From: Providencia vermicola
GTDB taxonomy: Bacteria > Pseudomonadota > Gammaproteobacteria > Enterobacterales > Enterobacteriaceae
Assembly: GCF_020381325.1 (NCBI RefSeq)
Contig: NZ_JAGSPI010000016.1
Coordinates: forward strand, 1-39,292
Reading direction: 5' to 3'
DNA: 39,292 nt
The notes below the pieces were generated by a model. It saw only the letters and a list, made by a program, of their open reading frames with translations. It was not told the origin of the DNA and searched no databases. How positions within the stretch are numbered: the stretch's first letter is position 1; each line of letters opens with the position of its first letter. Positions 1-8,392 of the stretch are shown here, piece after piece. Both the position numbers and the translations under genes were made by a program.

Positions 1-19
1 AGATGTGTATAAGAGACAG
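1..19. other. Nextera/Tn5 mosaic-end adapter remnant
   Basis: The first 19 bases are AGATGTGTATAAGAGACAG, the synthetic Tn5 mosaic end used in tagmentation libraries. It differs from natural Tn5 outside and inside ends. It is untrimmed adapter, so the genome starts after base 19. Confidence 0.97.
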
Positions 20-303
20 CTATTAATCACATAGTTACTTATTAATTTAATACTCTGATTACGTGTTTTTTGTCGTTTTTAGATAGGGAAATGTTGCAGA
101 AAAAATATTTTAATAGCTATTGGCTATTAGTTTTGTATTATTTGATAGCTTTAAACATTTTTACACGATTTTGTATCCATTTATATTATTAAGAACAAAT
201 TAGTTACGAATAATTAATTTTTGAATTATTTAATTAAGAATATAAATATATTAATAATTAGCTTTTATCTAGTTATACGCTTTATTTCACTGTTGGGAAA
301 ATT
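20..303. other. AT-rich non-coding leader before the fimbrial regulator
   Basis: This is a very AT-rich stretch with no convincing open frame, RNA gene or strong dyad. It probably holds the promoter region of the following regulator. I could not single out one promoter because many AT-rich hexamers fit equally well. Confidence 0.5.
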
Positions 304-309
304 TTGGAA

Positions 310-636
310 ATGCTTATGGAATCAAATAAGTTAAGTTATTATGCTGGTTTTTTCTTGAGAAAATCGAGACGAGAAAAAAATCTAACGGGTAAGCAATTAG
401 CAAAGTTAATGCATGTAAGTCAGCAGCAAATTTCTCGTTATGAAACAGGTAAAACACCGTTAACCTTAGATCAATTACATCAACTATTATCTCTGCTCGA
501 TAAAAGTTGGGTTGACCTTATTCTCTTTGTTCAAAATGAAAAAGAGAATGAGAATAATTTAAAAAACGAAGTAGAAGAAAAGGAAAGTTATTCATTAGGT
601 CGATATTTAATGGATTTTGTCTCTAGCAAAGAATAA
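310..636 (+). CDS. MrpJ-like XRE-family fimbrial/motility regulator
   Basis: This is a small DNA-binding protein of about 108 residues with a Cro/C1-type helix-turn-helix. The recognition helix contains SQQQISRYE, the signature of the MrpJ regulators that link fimbrial expression to repression of flagellar motility in Proteus and Providencia. The tail after the HTH is charged and rich in Glu and Asn. The frame can start at TTG 304, ATG 310 or ATG 316. I chose 310 because GGGAAA lies at 295-300, but 316, with GGAAA at 306-310, is equally plausible. It sits immediately upstream of and co-directional with the ecp-type operon, in the place where E. coli has the LuxR-type gene ecpR. It probably controls that operon, but this is inferred from position. 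Confidence 0.85.
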   Translation: MLMESNKLSYYAGFFLRKSRREKNLTGKQLAKLMHVSQQQISRYETGKTPLTLDQLHQLLSLLDKSWVDLILFVQNEKENENNLKNEVEEKESYSLGRYLMDFVSSKE

Positions 637-680
637 TAATTATATTGCGTTAGTTAAAACTCAGTGGTCAGATTATATTT

Positions 681-710
681 TATAAAAAACACAAGAAAGT
701 GTTTTTTATA
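681..710. promoter_or_regulatory. 12-bp perfect hairpin between regulator and pilin gene
   Basis: TATAAAAAACAC (681-692) and GTGTTTTTTATA (699-710) form a perfect 12-bp inverted repeat around the loop AAGAAA. The A-tract and T-tract arms resemble a weak bidirectional terminator. It could also be an attenuator, or a 5' stem stabilising the pilin mRNA. It lies 51 bases before the ecpA start codon. Confidence 0.55.
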
Positions 711-761
711 CTATGTAATTTTCTGTTTGTTATATTTTGAATATTAATTAGAGAGAACAAT

Positions 762-1367
762 ATGTTTAATAAAAAAATGGCATCTGTATTATTATCTGGG
801 ATTATTGCTGCTTCTTTTGCTACTGTTGCAAATGCAGATACGCGTACTGCTCAAGCAACAGCAACATGGCAAGCAACTGCAATTAAAGACACAACAAGCA
901 TGTTAGTTGTTACTCCACTTAAAAGTTTGACTTTCAATTATGCTGAAGGACAAAAAAGCTTTAACCAGCAAAACGGTGCATTTGATATTGCTATCCAAGG
1001 CCAAGCAGATGCAACTGATTTTAAATTAACATCAAAAATTATTGCAAATACATTAGCAAGAACAACTGATGATTCTACATTAGAAGTTGGTGTTAAATGG
1101 AATGGTGCAGATTTAGACTCTACTGCTGATACAACTTTAATTGATGTCGCAAAAGGTATCACTTCGGGCTTAGATAACTTAGCAGCAAATGGTTCTTGGG
1201 ATGTTTCAGATCGTTCTACAGACCGTGGTGAGTTTACTTTCGTTATTGCTAATGCGAAAGCAGCTGGTGTAGACGCAGAATTTAAAGATTTAGCTGATGG
1301 TGTTTGGGATGGTGATGTGAAAATTCAGTTTACAGCAAACTGGGAAGGTAGCTTCACTACTCCATAA
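762..1367 (+). CDS. ecpA: EcpA-type major pilin (E. coli common pilus / Mat fimbria)
   Basis: This is the major structural subunit of an ECP (Mat) type alpha-class pilus, 201 residues against about 195 in E. coli. The signal peptide ends in VANA at residue 25. The mature protein begins with the family pattern TAQATATWQATA, followed by KDTTSMLVVTPLKSL, very close to remembered E. coli EcpA. It has no cysteine pair, as expected for this pilus class and unlike FimA or PapA pilins. The start has GAGAGAAC just upstream. It is followed by chaperone, usher, adhesin and second chaperone genes in the canonical ecpABCDE order. The subunit would be exported through Sec and polymerised at the outer-membrane usher. 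Confidence 0.93.
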   Translation: MFNKKMASVLLSGIIAASFATVANADTRTAQATATWQATAIKDTTSMLVVTPLKSLTFNYAEGQKSFNQQNGAFDIAIQGQADATDFKLTSKIIANTLARTTDDSTLEVGVKWNGADLDSTADTTLIDVAKGITSGLDNLAANGSWDVSDRSTDRGEFTFVIANAKAAGVDAEFKDLADGVWDGDVKIQFTANWEGSFTTP

Positions 1368-1458
1368 GTTAGATCGTTAATTAAATAATAAATTTTATAT
1401 TACGATAAAGAGAATATAAGGATGTTGATCTTTATCGTTTTCTATTTGAGCTTTTATA

Positions 1459-2142
1459 ATGAATAAAATCACATTTACAGTTATTTTATTATCCATGTTA
1501 CCGTTAAAAAATAGTTTTGCCGTTAACGTTGGTAATATTACGGAAATTATTTCTTCAGGTGAAGAAACCTTAGCAAAAGAAATTGAAAATACTGTTGATG
1601 CGGCAAGATTGGTTAACTTAAGTATTGAGAAGATAGACTCTCCACTTGAGGGTGGAAAGGTTATCCCTATTAACGATCCTAATGAAATACTGTCAACACC
1701 AGCGAACATTATACTTCCAGGCAAATCACGAGATATTTTTAAAATTATCTATCAAGGCCCGAAAGACGAACAGGAACGTTATTATAGGTTAAATTGGACA
1801 GATGATCCAATTAGTGAAAGTGGAATGACTAAAAGTACCAAATCAGCGTCTGCAACGACATCCGCAACAATAAGTACAATTTTAGTCGTAGCACCAAGGA
1901 TTGAAAATTTTAAATATAATTATGATAAAAATAAAATAGCTAATTTAGGGAATAGCTCTTTTCGGGTTGTTGCATCAGGCCCTTGCTTAACCGAAAAGTT
2001 AAAATATGGCGCAGAAGGTATTTGTCGTGAGCGTTATTATCTCCTACCTAATTTAGCCGTTAACCTTCAGTTGGTTGATATAAATAATAAAAAAACAAGT
2101 ATTGGTATTTGGCACAAAGGGGAGTTTATTGTTGTCAAATAA
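1459..2142 (+). CDS. ecpB: EcpB-type periplasmic pilus chaperone
   Basis: This is a periplasmic chaperone of the alpha-fimbrial type, 227 residues, with a signal peptide ending near A21 (KNSFA). It would cap and deliver EcpA and EcpD subunits to the usher. Typical motifs are DAARLVNLSIEKIDSPL, the DEQERYYRLNW strand (E. coli has DEKERYYRIVW) and ILVVAPR in the second immunoglobulin-like domain. The two cysteines near residues 175 and 189 (GPC...GIC) fit the E. coli protein. The Shine-Dalgarno is weak. It lies 91 bases after ecpA, a gap large enough for partial termination or processing that would favour the pilin message. Confidence 0.92.
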   Translation: MNKITFTVILLSMLPLKNSFAVNVGNITEIISSGEETLAKEIENTVDAARLVNLSIEKIDSPLEGGKVIPINDPNEILSTPANIILPGKSRDIFKIIYQGPKDEQERYYRLNWTDDPISESGMTKSTKSASATTSATISTILVVAPRIENFKYNYDKNKIANLGNSSFRVVASGPCLTEKLKYGAEGICRERYYLLPNLAVNLQLVDINNKKTSIGIWHKGEFIVVK

Positions 2143-2161
2143 TTAGGATTGGGTCTTAATT

Positions 2162-4660
2162 ATGCGTAAAAGTGTTATCGCGTTATCAATAATGAGCTTT
2201 ATTTTTTCAAGTACTCTTTCTGCTAAAGATATTAAGCGAATTAAAATTGGTGGGTATGTTATTCCTCCTGCTTTTGTTTTGGCTTTAGAGGAAGGAATGT
2301 CGGTGCCTGTATTTCTACGTTTAAAATCAGATGATGGGAAAAATCAGAGTGAAGATAAAATTGCAGATGCCATCATCATTATAGCTGAGGGGAGGATTAA
2401 ACTTGCCAATATTCATTTTATCGACACAAATAAAGGCCCCAAAATACAACCTTTGCTAATTGAAAGTTTAGAACAAAAAAAAGATGTTTTCTTTAATGAG
2501 CTTAATAATATTGTCGTTGATAAAAATGCAGTGCTGCAATTGAATATTGCTTCGTTTAATTTATCTCTCGATGTTAATAAAGAAGCGATTGCCGCTAATG
2601 AAAAAGTCAGACAGTTTGCATTAGGTGATTCTTCTGTTGACACTTTTTCGACGGTTGCGAACTATGATCTCGGTATTTTTGAAAGTCAGGTAAAAAAAGG
2701 GAAAAATTCATCAAGCAGCTATTTTAACTTAGACACGTTATTTGCGATTGCAGAGCACCATATAAACGTGAATGCATCGGCATACAGTATTGGTAAATCG
2801 AACTCTGATATTGAGTTGTATCGGGCAATGTATGAGCGTGACTTTAATGGCCTACGTTTTGCCATCGGGTTAATGAGTACGTGGAACTTGCAGTCGATTG
2901 CGAGTTTAACAACCTTAAATCGCAGTAAAATATATGCGGCATCTATTGGAAATAATGCTTCAAGTGTGGTCGTCAATAAAAAATATTCCCTGACACCAAT
3001 TTATGTCTTTTTAAATAGTCCAGGTGAAGTGCGAATTTATCGTGATGAAAAACTTTTAAATATCCAGAACTTCCCAATGGGAAGCTATGAAGTGGATACC
3101 AGCATTTTGCCCTTTGGTATTTATGACGTAATGATTGAAACGGTTGTTGATGGCAAGATTGTGACATCACAACGTCAAACAATTAATAAGTCATTTAGCT
3201 CAAGTGGTGCTGATTTTGACAAGTTTAGCTGGGAAGTTTATGGCGGATATATCGATTTTGATAAAAAACGTTATGTCAGAGGGAAACAAGCAGAACGCCA
3301 ACCATTAGAAAAAAGTTATTTGTTGGGGGCGTCTGTTGCAAAAAATTTCCCAGTGTTGTCTGGGGTAAATTTTCAAATGTCGAACTACGGTTATGACAAT
3401 TATTTAATTAATGAAAGCAGTATTAACCTTTCATTGAACCAATATGTCTCAATTTCTTGGCAAGGTATGGTGGAGAATCATGGGAGCTTTAGGAATATTG
3501 CGACAGTATCAACCAGTGTGCCAGACGGCTATGGTTCTATTTGGGCTTCGAAAGAAAAAGCGGTTATTAAAGGCGACCTGCCTATTTATGATTCAAATAG
3601 TGAATCTTATGGTGCGACGTTGAACCTTGATAAACTTGTTGACCGAGCTGGGTCATTTACTATTAGCAGTACAACAGATAAACGTATTGGCAGTGATTCA
3701 ATTAACTATGAATATTCAAACACACTGTTTTCAGGACGCTATGGCACGATTGGATTAAGAACAGGTGTTCAACGTTACCATTATGATGATCAAAAAAGTC
3801 TGAATGAAAAATTTATCAGTCTTGATTTTTCATTACCTTTATCGACATGGTTAAGTACAGGTCTATCTTCAAGTAATGGCAATATAAAAGCCAATATTTA
3901 CGCAAATAAACGTTTCGAAGATTCTGTTATTACCGATATCGGGGGATCCGTTTCTAAATTAGTGCGCGATAAAAATAATGGTGAATCAGATTTTTCCACC
4001 ATGGGTTATGCCTCCTACGAAACGAAATATAACTCAGGGATGCTAACGGTTAATCGACCTGATAATCAAAGATTGAATGGTAACTTTACTTCTCGTGGTT
4101 CGTTAGCCTATAGCGATGGCACTGTTATGCCAAGTGGTCAACAGGGAAAATCGGGCGTCATAATTAACTCGGATATTTATGGGGCAGGGAGTATGACCGC
4201 ACGAGTAAATGGGCAACGTTACCCGATTAGTGGAACAAATACGTTTATTCCGTTATCGCCTTATTCAGACTATGACATTCAATTAATGAATGATGAGAAG
4301 TCTAAAGACAGTTTTGACATTGTGTCTGGGCGAAATAAGTCTGTCACTTTATACCCTGGGAATATTGCTATCTATAAACCAGAAGTTAGGCAGTTAGTAA
4401 CGGTATTTGGCCGTTTGAAATCGCCTAATGGTGAATTTATTAAATATGCGTCTATTCGTAATCATATTGGCCGTACGAAAACGGATCACAATGGTGAGTT
4501 TTCAATGGATGTTGATGTGCGATATCCCGTTATTTCTCTTTTACAAGAGGATGAGCAAACGATATGCGAAGCCGATTTAAATTTAGAAGGTGCTCGAGGC
4601 GCGTTATGGCTAGGTGATGTGACTTGCGACCCGCAGCGTACTGTCGCATTCAGGAAATGA
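2162..4660 (+). CDS. ecpC: EcpC-type outer-membrane usher
   Basis: This 832-residue usher of the alpha/CS1-related class (E. coli EcpC is about 841 residues) would form the outer-membrane pore for assembly of the EcpA/EcpD pilus. The signal peptide ends near TLSA at residue 21, followed by the KIGGYVIPPAF stretch. The middle is a long Ser/Asn/Tyr-rich alternating beta-barrel. A C-terminal immunoglobulin-like plug or carboxypeptidase-like domain includes VTVFGRLKSPNGE. It follows ecpB by 19 bases and precedes ecpD by 7 bases, so the three genes are probably co-translated. Confidence 0.92.
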   Translation: MRKSVIALSIMSFIFSSTLSAKDIKRIKIGGYVIPPAFVLALEEGMSVPVFLRLKSDDGKNQSEDKIADAIIIIAEGRIKLANIHFIDTNKGPKIQPLLIESLEQKKDVFFNELNNIVVDKNAVLQLNIASFNLSLDVNKEAIAANEKVRQFALGDSSVDTFSTVANYDLGIFESQVKKGKNSSSSYFNLDTLFAIAEHHINVNASAYSIGKSNSDIELYRAMYERDFNGLRFAIGLMSTWNLQSIASLTTLNRSKIYAASIGNNASSVVVNKKYSLTPIYVFLNSPGEVRIYRDEKLLNIQNFPMGSYEVDTSILPFGIYDVMIETVVDGKIVTSQRQTINKSFSSSGADFDKFSWEVYGGYIDFDKKRYVRGKQAERQPLEKSYLLGASVAKNFPVLSGVNFQMSNYGYDNYLINESSINLSLNQYVSISWQGMVENHGSFRNIATVSTSVPDGYGSIWASKEKAVIKGDLPIYDSNSESYGATLNLDKLVDRAGSFTISSTTDKRIGSDSINYEYSNTLFSGRYGTIGLRTGVQRYHYDDQKSLNEKFISLDFSLPLSTWLSTGLSSSNGNIKANIYANKRFEDSVITDIGGSVSKLVRDKNNGESDFSTMGYASYETKYNSGMLTVNRPDNQRLNGNFTSRGSLAYSDGTVMPSGQQGKSGVIINSDIYGAGSMTARVNGQRYPISGTNTFIPLSPYSDYDIQLMNDEKSKDSFDIVSGRNKSVTLYPGNIAIYKPEVRQLVTVFGRLKSPNGEFIKYASIRNHIGRTKTDHNGEFSMDVDVRYPVISLLQEDEQTICEADLNLEGARGALWLGDVTCDPQRTVAFRK

Positions 4661-4667
4661 GAATTTT

Positions 4668-6284
4668 ATGATGATTAAACCGATTTCTTTTCTTTCCCTT
4701 GGTAGCATTATTTTCAGTATGTTATTTAGTTCAACGGCGGGTGCCGTTGCGCTGAGTAATTCCATTGTTTTTGTTGAGAATGGTGTGGATGATGAATATT
4801 TTGTCACACCGAGGTCGTTAGACCCCCGCTTTACTGGCGCAAATAAATTTTCTCGTTATTCAGCAAAAAACCAAGAAAGTTTAGGGTATATGGGCTACAC
4901 CAATACTTCGATTCGAGCAAATCAGAATGTGGATATTTGGTTTGAAAACTCCCCTATTGATGGCCCATTTATCGGCAACCGTTGTATGCGTAATTATTGC
5001 AACCGAGATACAGGTTATTGGCCTGCACAATACGTTGGTCGAAATGGTGCATATAAAATTGTGCAGGACAATACATTGGGAGAAGGGGCATACGCGCGAG
5101 GTATTTTTAGCGAATCAACCTATCAATATTTTAGACAGATGGCTGTTGGGGCGGTTGAAACCTACAGTTATCGTGCATGCATGACCGACTTGGATTATGA
5201 CCCAGCGAAAGGGGAAAGTTGCCAAAGTGTCGGCGGGCGAATTATTGCATCCCACGAATTTACGATCACAAAGTCCGCACATATTAAGCTCAGCTCTACA
5301 GGGGCAATGCAAGAAGTTTACATTGACAGTAATGGGAACCCAAGCTTAGGCCCAGGCGAACAATTTTGTCGAATTGGCGTTGTCGCTAATGTCAATGGCT
5401 TGATTTGCCAAGTTGTAAAACACGAGACATCAGGGGATGTTTTTGCCAATGTGATATTGAGTTTAAAAGTTAACTCAACGCTGATCCCATTTACGGTTGC
5501 GGGGGCATCAATAAAAATTGGGCCTGATGATGGCTCGAATATTTGGCGTAACTATAATTCAACATATGCCGCTAATACGTATTTTAAAAGTTCGAATCAG
5601 TATGTTTCTATCTTTTTTTCCAATACGTTTTTTAAGCAATTAGTCACCAATAATGTGGATTTTACCAATAGCCAAGACTTTTTTACCTTTTCGTTTACTA
5701 ACCCTGCAGCGGCACCACAGTCAGGGTATTATGAATTTACGCCATCAAACCAGCTAGTGATAAAACCACGCGATTACAGTATCAGTATTGTGCCTGCGGA
5801 TTATATTCCAAACCCGTCCAAGACAGGGAAGATTGGCCCAGAAGAGCCACCGATTGAGTTTAACTATATTGTCACGACCAGTGGACCTCGGCAGGCTGAC
5901 TCTATTACCGCAAGAGTAGAAGGCCCAACGGTAAATGTGAATGGGCAAAACTTTTGTCTGTTCAGTTCAGACGATGATAAATTCCGTGTACCATTCTCGG
6001 CTTATTTATCATTTAAAAATGCTTCAGGCACAGAGGAATCTTATCGTTCAAGTTGTGATGGCACAGAAATATCGATGAATGACGCCTTATGGGCAGAAAC
6101 GCCGTGGGATATCCCTAACCAAGATCTAGGCTCCTTCTATCGAACCTATTTAGATTTACGTTTTCCGATGAATGACTCTAATTCGTTGTTTACTTTGGAT
6201 GGCATTGATTGGTTAGGAACGGTATCGGCCAGTGGAACCGTTGTTGTGAAAGCGATTTGGACGGGGCCAGATGTGCATCTATAA
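4668..6284 (+). CDS. ecpD: EcpD-type tip adhesin
   Basis: This is a polymerised tip adhesin of the ECP pilus, 538 residues (E. coli EcpD is about 547). The signal peptide ends near AGA at residue 26, and ATG 4668 is directly followed by a second ATG. The N-terminal half is rich in Asn, Tyr and Cys, including the paired cysteines in NRCMRNYCNRD, as expected of a disulfide-stabilised adhesin domain. The C-terminal half looks like the subunit domain. It starts 7 bases after the usher gene and overlaps the open frame of the next gene. The host ligand cannot be read from sequence. Confidence 0.9.
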   Translation: MMIKPISFLSLGSIIFSMLFSSTAGAVALSNSIVFVENGVDDEYFVTPRSLDPRFTGANKFSRYSAKNQESLGYMGYTNTSIRANQNVDIWFENSPIDGPFIGNRCMRNYCNRDTGYWPAQYVGRNGAYKIVQDNTLGEGAYARGIFSESTYQYFRQMAVGAVETYSYRACMTDLDYDPAKGESCQSVGGRIIASHEFTITKSAHIKLSSTGAMQEVYIDSNGNPSLGPGEQFCRIGVVANVNGLICQVVKHETSGDVFANVILSLKVNSTLIPFTVAGASIKIGPDDGSNIWRNYNSTYAANTYFKSSNQYVSIFFSNTFFKQLVTNNVDFTNSQDFFTFSFTNPAAAPQSGYYEFTPSNQLVIKPRDYSISIVPADYIPNPSKTGKIGPEEPPIEFNYIVTTSGPRQADSITARVEGPTVNVNGQNFCLFSSDDDKFRVPFSAYLSFKNASGTEESYRSSCDGTEISMNDALWAETPWDIPNQDLGSFYRTYLDLRFPMNDSNSLFTLDGIDWLGTVSASGTVVVKAIWTGPDVHL

Positions 6285-6294
6285 GCATGAATTT

Positions 6295-7002
6295 ATGATG
6301 TTATTGAAAAATAGTATGAGAAGAATAAACACAAAAAAAAATTTCAGCTTTGTATTATTTTGTGTGATATTTTTATTTTTTGGTCAGGCGCATGCACTGT
6401 ATTTGAGCTCAGATATTTCAGCACTTGAGCCGAATAAAAGTTTCTTTTCGAAGGCCTACATCAATGATACAAAAAAGGTGAATTTATATACATTTAGTGC
6501 CTATCAAATAGATAAACCAGATATTCAAGAACAGGGAAAGCGGATAGAAGATGGTGAAATTATTTTTACGCCATTAAAAAAAATCTTATTACCTGGCGAG
6601 CAAGAATATTTTAAAATTTTTTATCGAGGTAAAGAAGATAATCAAGAACGGTATTATAAAATTGTAATTAGTGAAACATCACTTGATGTCGAAAATGATC
6701 TCGCACAAAAACAACAATCGTTATTTTATCCAACAGTGAGTTTAGAAACTTATTTTGTTGTTAGACCCAAAAATAGTCATTTTCAATATGCTATGGATGA
6801 TAATATTGGCGTATTAAGAAATACAGGGAATACTTATTTCAGGGTATTGGTTCACGAAAGCTGTGAGGTAAAAGCTGATGAACAGCCATTGGTTCTCAAC
6901 CTGTTACCACAACAAGAGTTTCGCCATAATATTTTAAAGAAAAAAAGCCGTAAGTATATTGTTATATTTGATAAATACCATTCTATAGGCAACTGCGATT
7001 AG
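6295..7002 (+). CDS. ecpE: EcpE-type second pilus chaperone
   Basis: This is the second chaperone of the ECP operon, about 235 residues from ATG 6295 (E. coli EcpE is about 236). The frame is open from 6271, inside ecpD, but starting there would put a charged stretch before the signal peptide. Starts at 6295, 6298 or 6316 place the hydrophobic segment (FVLFCVIFLFFGQAHA) normally. Homology to EcpB shows in LLPGEQEYFKIFYRG followed by DNQERYYKI, and in TYFVVRPKN. It is the last gene before a strong terminator at 7031-7065. It is markedly richer in A and K codons than the downstream core genes. Confidence 0.87.
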   Translation: MMLLKNSMRRINTKKNFSFVLFCVIFLFFGQAHALYLSSDISALEPNKSFFSKAYINDTKKVNLYTFSAYQIDKPDIQEQGKRIEDGEIIFTPLKKILLPGEQEYFKIFYRGKEDNQERYYKIVISETSLDVENDLAQKQQSLFYPTVSLETYFVVRPKNSHFQYAMDDNIGVLRNTGNTYFRVLVHESCEVKADEQPLVLNLLPQQEFRHNILKKKSRKYIVIFDKYHSIGNCD

Positions 7003-7030
7003 CCTGCTTAAAGTTTCATATTATATGATT

Positions 7031-7065
7031 AGCCAGTAATGCTTATTGTTACTGGTTTTTTTTTT
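7031..7065 (+). terminator. Intrinsic terminator of the ecp operon
   Basis: CCAGTAA (7033-7039) pairs with TTACTGG (7049-7055), extended by G-U and A-U pairs, and is followed by ten T residues (7056-7065). It lies 29 bases after the ecpE stop. Confidence 0.85.
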
Positions 7066-7226
7066 ATTCAGGTTACATATTGTTTTTTGATAATCGCTAA
7101 CATATTTCATTTTAATGCATAGCATGCAAATTATGTGAAAATTAATTTTCATCTAATTATTGGGTTCTCATCGGAATTTAATATCGTTTACTTTTCTTTA
7201 TCTGGTACTTCAGGAGAAAAATAATT

Positions 7227-7907
7227 ATGGCATTAAATAGTGAGTTGAAAAATTATTTAGAATCGACGATTAATACTCTAAATTTATCTGAAACGCCTTA
7301 TTTTAAAGCATTATGTGCAGGCGAGTTGTCTCAAGAGCAATTTGTAGAAACACAAAATGAGTTCGCGACAATGGTTTTTTTCTTTAGTCGCCCAATGGCC
7401 CAAATTATTGCAAATGTTCCTGATGCAATACCGCGTATTGCCATTGTCGAAAATCTTTGGGAAGAACATGGGCAAGGAATTAAAGAAAATGTTCATGGTA
7501 ATACGATCTTAACATTAATCTCTCGTCTTGGTGGTGATACTGCCAAAATCAATATTCACCAGCCGCCATTAAATGCGCGTGTTTTTAACGAAACAATCCG
7601 TAGTGTTTCTTCGTTCTCAGATTACCGTTTTGCATCAGCGGTATATGCAGGTATTGAGCGTACATTTGTTGATGCGTCAACTCTCATTTATGAAGCAATC
7701 AAGAATCATGGCTGGCTTGAGGAGAGTCAAATTACTCATTATGGATTACATAAAGAAATTGATATTGAGCATGCTGAAGATTTTTTGAAAGTGGTTAATG
7801 AAAATTGGCTTGAACCAGAGGCTCAAGATTTAATTAAAGAGGGGATTAAATTTGGGAGTCATTTACTGACAAACGCGTATACAAGCTTCTATTACAGTTT
7901 ATCGTAA
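7227..7907 (+). CDS. Heme-oxygenase-like diiron oxidase (HDO/CADD-like), unknown substrate
   Basis: This 226-residue all-helical protein belongs to the TenA/PqqC/heme-oxygenase-like fold (annotated as iron-containing redox enzyme family). Aligned from memory with chlamydial CADD, it keeps all six diiron ligand positions: E80, H90, E144, and H175, D179, H182 in the H-x3-D-x2-H pattern. Such enzymes use a transient Fe2 centre and O2 for oxidative C-N or C-C chemistry. CADD itself makes p-aminobenzoate from its own tyrosine. The position matching CADD Lys152 appears to be Ile here, arguing against that exact reaction. The start has a strong AGGAGA site. It is a single-gene unit between the ecp terminator and a hairpin at 7938-7969, with no neighbour that reveals a substrate. 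Confidence 0.8.
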   Translation: MALNSELKNYLESTINTLNLSETPYFKALCAGELSQEQFVETQNEFATMVFFFSRPMAQIIANVPDAIPRIAIVENLWEEHGQGIKENVHGNTILTLISRLGGDTAKINIHQPPLNARVFNETIRSVSSFSDYRFASAVYAGIERTFVDASTLIYEAIKNHGWLEESQITHYGLHKEIDIEHAEDFLKVVNENWLEPEAQDLIKEGIKFGSHLLTNAYTSFYYSLS

Positions 7908-7937
7908 TCTGAGAACTATTTTCTGAAATTTTATTTT

Positions 7938-7969
7938 CAAATAAGGTGAGAATTATTTCACCTTATTTG
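7938..7969 (+). terminator. Probable terminator after the diiron oxidase gene
   Basis: CAAATAAGGTGA (7938-7949) and TCACCTTATTTG (7958-7969) form a perfect 12-bp stem with an 8-base loop, 31 bases after the stop. The tail is TTATT and not a long T-run, so termination may be moderate or bidirectional. Confidence 0.65.
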
Positions 7970-8140
7970 TTATTCGAAGGGCGGGTTTTTACGTAAACTC
8001 AAACAAAAATATTCGGGCATTTTGAGGGGCTTTTTTGCTTAAAACTTTGTCAATTATCACTAATGTGGCAGCTAAATGTGCTAGATGCATAAATCACCTT
8101 GATCCCAGACAGTGAACTCAGGTTTAATAAGGTTAGTCAC

Positions 8141-8179
8141 TTGCGCAAAAATGTAAGCCTTAAGGGATATTTTGCGCAA
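8141..8179. promoter_or_regulatory. Paired TTGCGCAA palindromes upstream of tktA
   Basis: TTGCGCAAAA (8141-8150) and TTTTGCGCAA (8170-8179) are exact 10-bp inverted copies. The inner 8-bp TTGCGCAA is itself a palindrome, so there are two identical sites 31 bases apart, about three helical turns. This geometry suits two dimers of one regulator. I do not recognise the protein. Confidence 0.4.
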
Positions 8180-8392
8180 TGGAATGGATTCAGCTTTGCG
8201 GCAGTTCAATTTATTAGCGATCTGCTGCCATGAACATAGCAAATATTGCGGTATGGGTAGAATTGGGTTACTTTCAATCGCGCTACATCGGTAAATTGAC
8301 GTTTTTCGTTATAGCGAAATAAAAGTAGCACTATCCGTATTGCGTTGTAAAAATTGGTTTAAGTACGTTTTTATCCTACCTGGAGTATACTG

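Larger units (their letters stand above)
7908..8392. other. 485-bp intergenic region upstream of tktA
   Basis: No gene is seen here. The stretch holds the hairpin at 7938-7969 and a pair of TTGCGCAA palindromes (8141-8179). A possible tktA promoter has TTGACG at 8296-8301 with ATAAAA at 8319-8324, spacing 17, which is a weak -10. The remainder, including the GC-richer 8180-8290, gives no recognisable RNA gene or ORF. Confidence 0.5.

Noticed and set aside
1395-1724. 109-codon minus-strand open frame opposite ecpB
   Set aside because: No homology or ribosome site is recognised, and the coding strand there clearly encodes the EcpB chaperone.
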